64,000 bases of DNA from Cellulosilyticum sp. (GTDB lineage Bacteria > Bacillota > Clostridia > Lachnospirales > Cellulosilyticaceae). Position numbers and translations under genes: made by a program. The notes under the pieces are model-generated. The model saw only the letters and a program-made list of their open reading frames with translations, did no database searches and had not been told where the DNA came from. Of the stretch, positions 63,798 to 64,000 are shown one piece after another. Numbering within the stretch: the first letter of the stretch is position 1; each line of letters begins with the position of its first letter. The stretch spans positions 1-64,000 of the forward strand of contig SVDC01000011.1 in NCBI GenBank assembly GCA_015058045.1, written 5' to 3'.

Positions 63798-64000
63798 TTA
63801 GCGTGCTTTACTGATAGCTGGAAGTTCTTTTGCAAGACGTTCTGTAATCTCTTCAGTTACTTCACTCATCTTACACATACGTTTCATTCCTATTTTCTTG
63901 GTAATTGCTAAAGCCTGCATACCATTAGCATCGCGTTTTTGTTTTTCTTCTAATAAGCTTACTGGGATATAAGCCACTTTTTCATCTGCTCTTTCTAGTT
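63798..64000 (-). CDS. 3' end of an unidentified gene
   Basis: An open minus-strand frame runs in from the window edge and ends at TAA 63800-63798, 26 bp before proB. The last 66 residues include VAYIPVSLLEEKQKRDANGMQ and end ITERLAKELPAISKAR. I do not recognise the family. It is not the C-terminus of ProA as far as I can tell. Confidence 0.7.
   Translation of the reverse strand, partial: LERADEKVAYIPVSLLEEKQKRDANGMQALAITKKIGMKRMCKMSEVTEEITERLAKELPAISKAR

Noticed and set aside
1..64000. CRISPR array, prophage or restriction-modification genes
   Set aside because: No regularly spaced repeats, cas, phage structural or methyltransferase/endonuclease genes were seen; apart from 0-4.9 kb all genes are standard chromosomal ones.

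Overview
The window is chromosomal DNA from an AT-rich, endospore-forming member of the Clostridia. Evidence for this is the dcw cell-wall cluster containing spoVD and running into spoIIGA-sigE-sigG, a Spo0E-like phosphatase, a GerW/YtfJ protein, a meso-DAP type MurE, CodY, and a T-box leader on the glycyl-tRNA synthetase gene. A secreted arabinanase and pyruvate phosphate dikinase would suit an anaerobic plant-polysaccharide degrader (Lachnospirales/Cellulosilyticum-like). The taxon is an inference, not a measurement.

Region 1 (1-4.9 kb) is the one clearly accessory stretch. It is a Tn554-family element: tyrosine recombinases TnpA and TnpB, helper TnpC, and one cargo gene encoding an Xre-type HTH fused to a GNAT acetyltransferase. 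A perfect 22-bp inverted repeat brackets it. Read from codY, the repeat looks like the two arms of the codY intrinsic terminator, so the element probably sits inside the terminator hairpin. The element carries hairpins at both ends: a terminator-like structure before tnpA and a 48-bp perfect palindrome between the cargo and codY.

Region 2 (4.9-13.9 kb) is housekeeping: codY, topA and dprA on the minus strand, comM divergent on the plus strand, then nrdR, sigG, sigE and spoIIGA on the minus strand. Region 3 (13.9-31 kb) is the dcw cluster on the minus strand: mraZ-rsmH-ftsL-pbpB-spoVD-murE-murF-mraY-murD-ftsW-murA-divIB-ftsZ. murG and ftsA are absent from their usual slots. mraZ has a four-copy, 10-bp-period TGGG operator over its ribosome binding site. 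Upstream lie an unlisted 55-aa Spo0E-like gene with its own promoter and terminator, and lgt.

Region 4 (31-44.3 kb) holds a 56-aa membrane peptide gene, ychF, gerW/ytfJ with a DUF2953 partner, an orphan 95-aa gene, an mscS channel with a triple repeat in its leader, a DUF421 gene, the RNase P RNA gene, a TGS/uridine-kinase fusion, a Nif3-like gene, trmK, and the macromolecular-synthesis genes rpoD-dnaG with a dgt-like gene upstream.

Region 5 (44.3-64 kb) holds a gluconate 5-dehydrogenase-like SDR, ppdK, a secreted GH43 arabinanase, glyS behind a GGC-specifier T-box, an ECF sigma/anti-sigma pair, tRNA-Leu(CAA), a ComFB-like gene, a second SEDS/PBP pair, a U32 peptidase, zapA, ruvB-ruvA, a DUF896 gene, proB, and the 3' end of an unidentified gene. 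Most transcription units end in strong, often bidirectional, intrinsic terminators.
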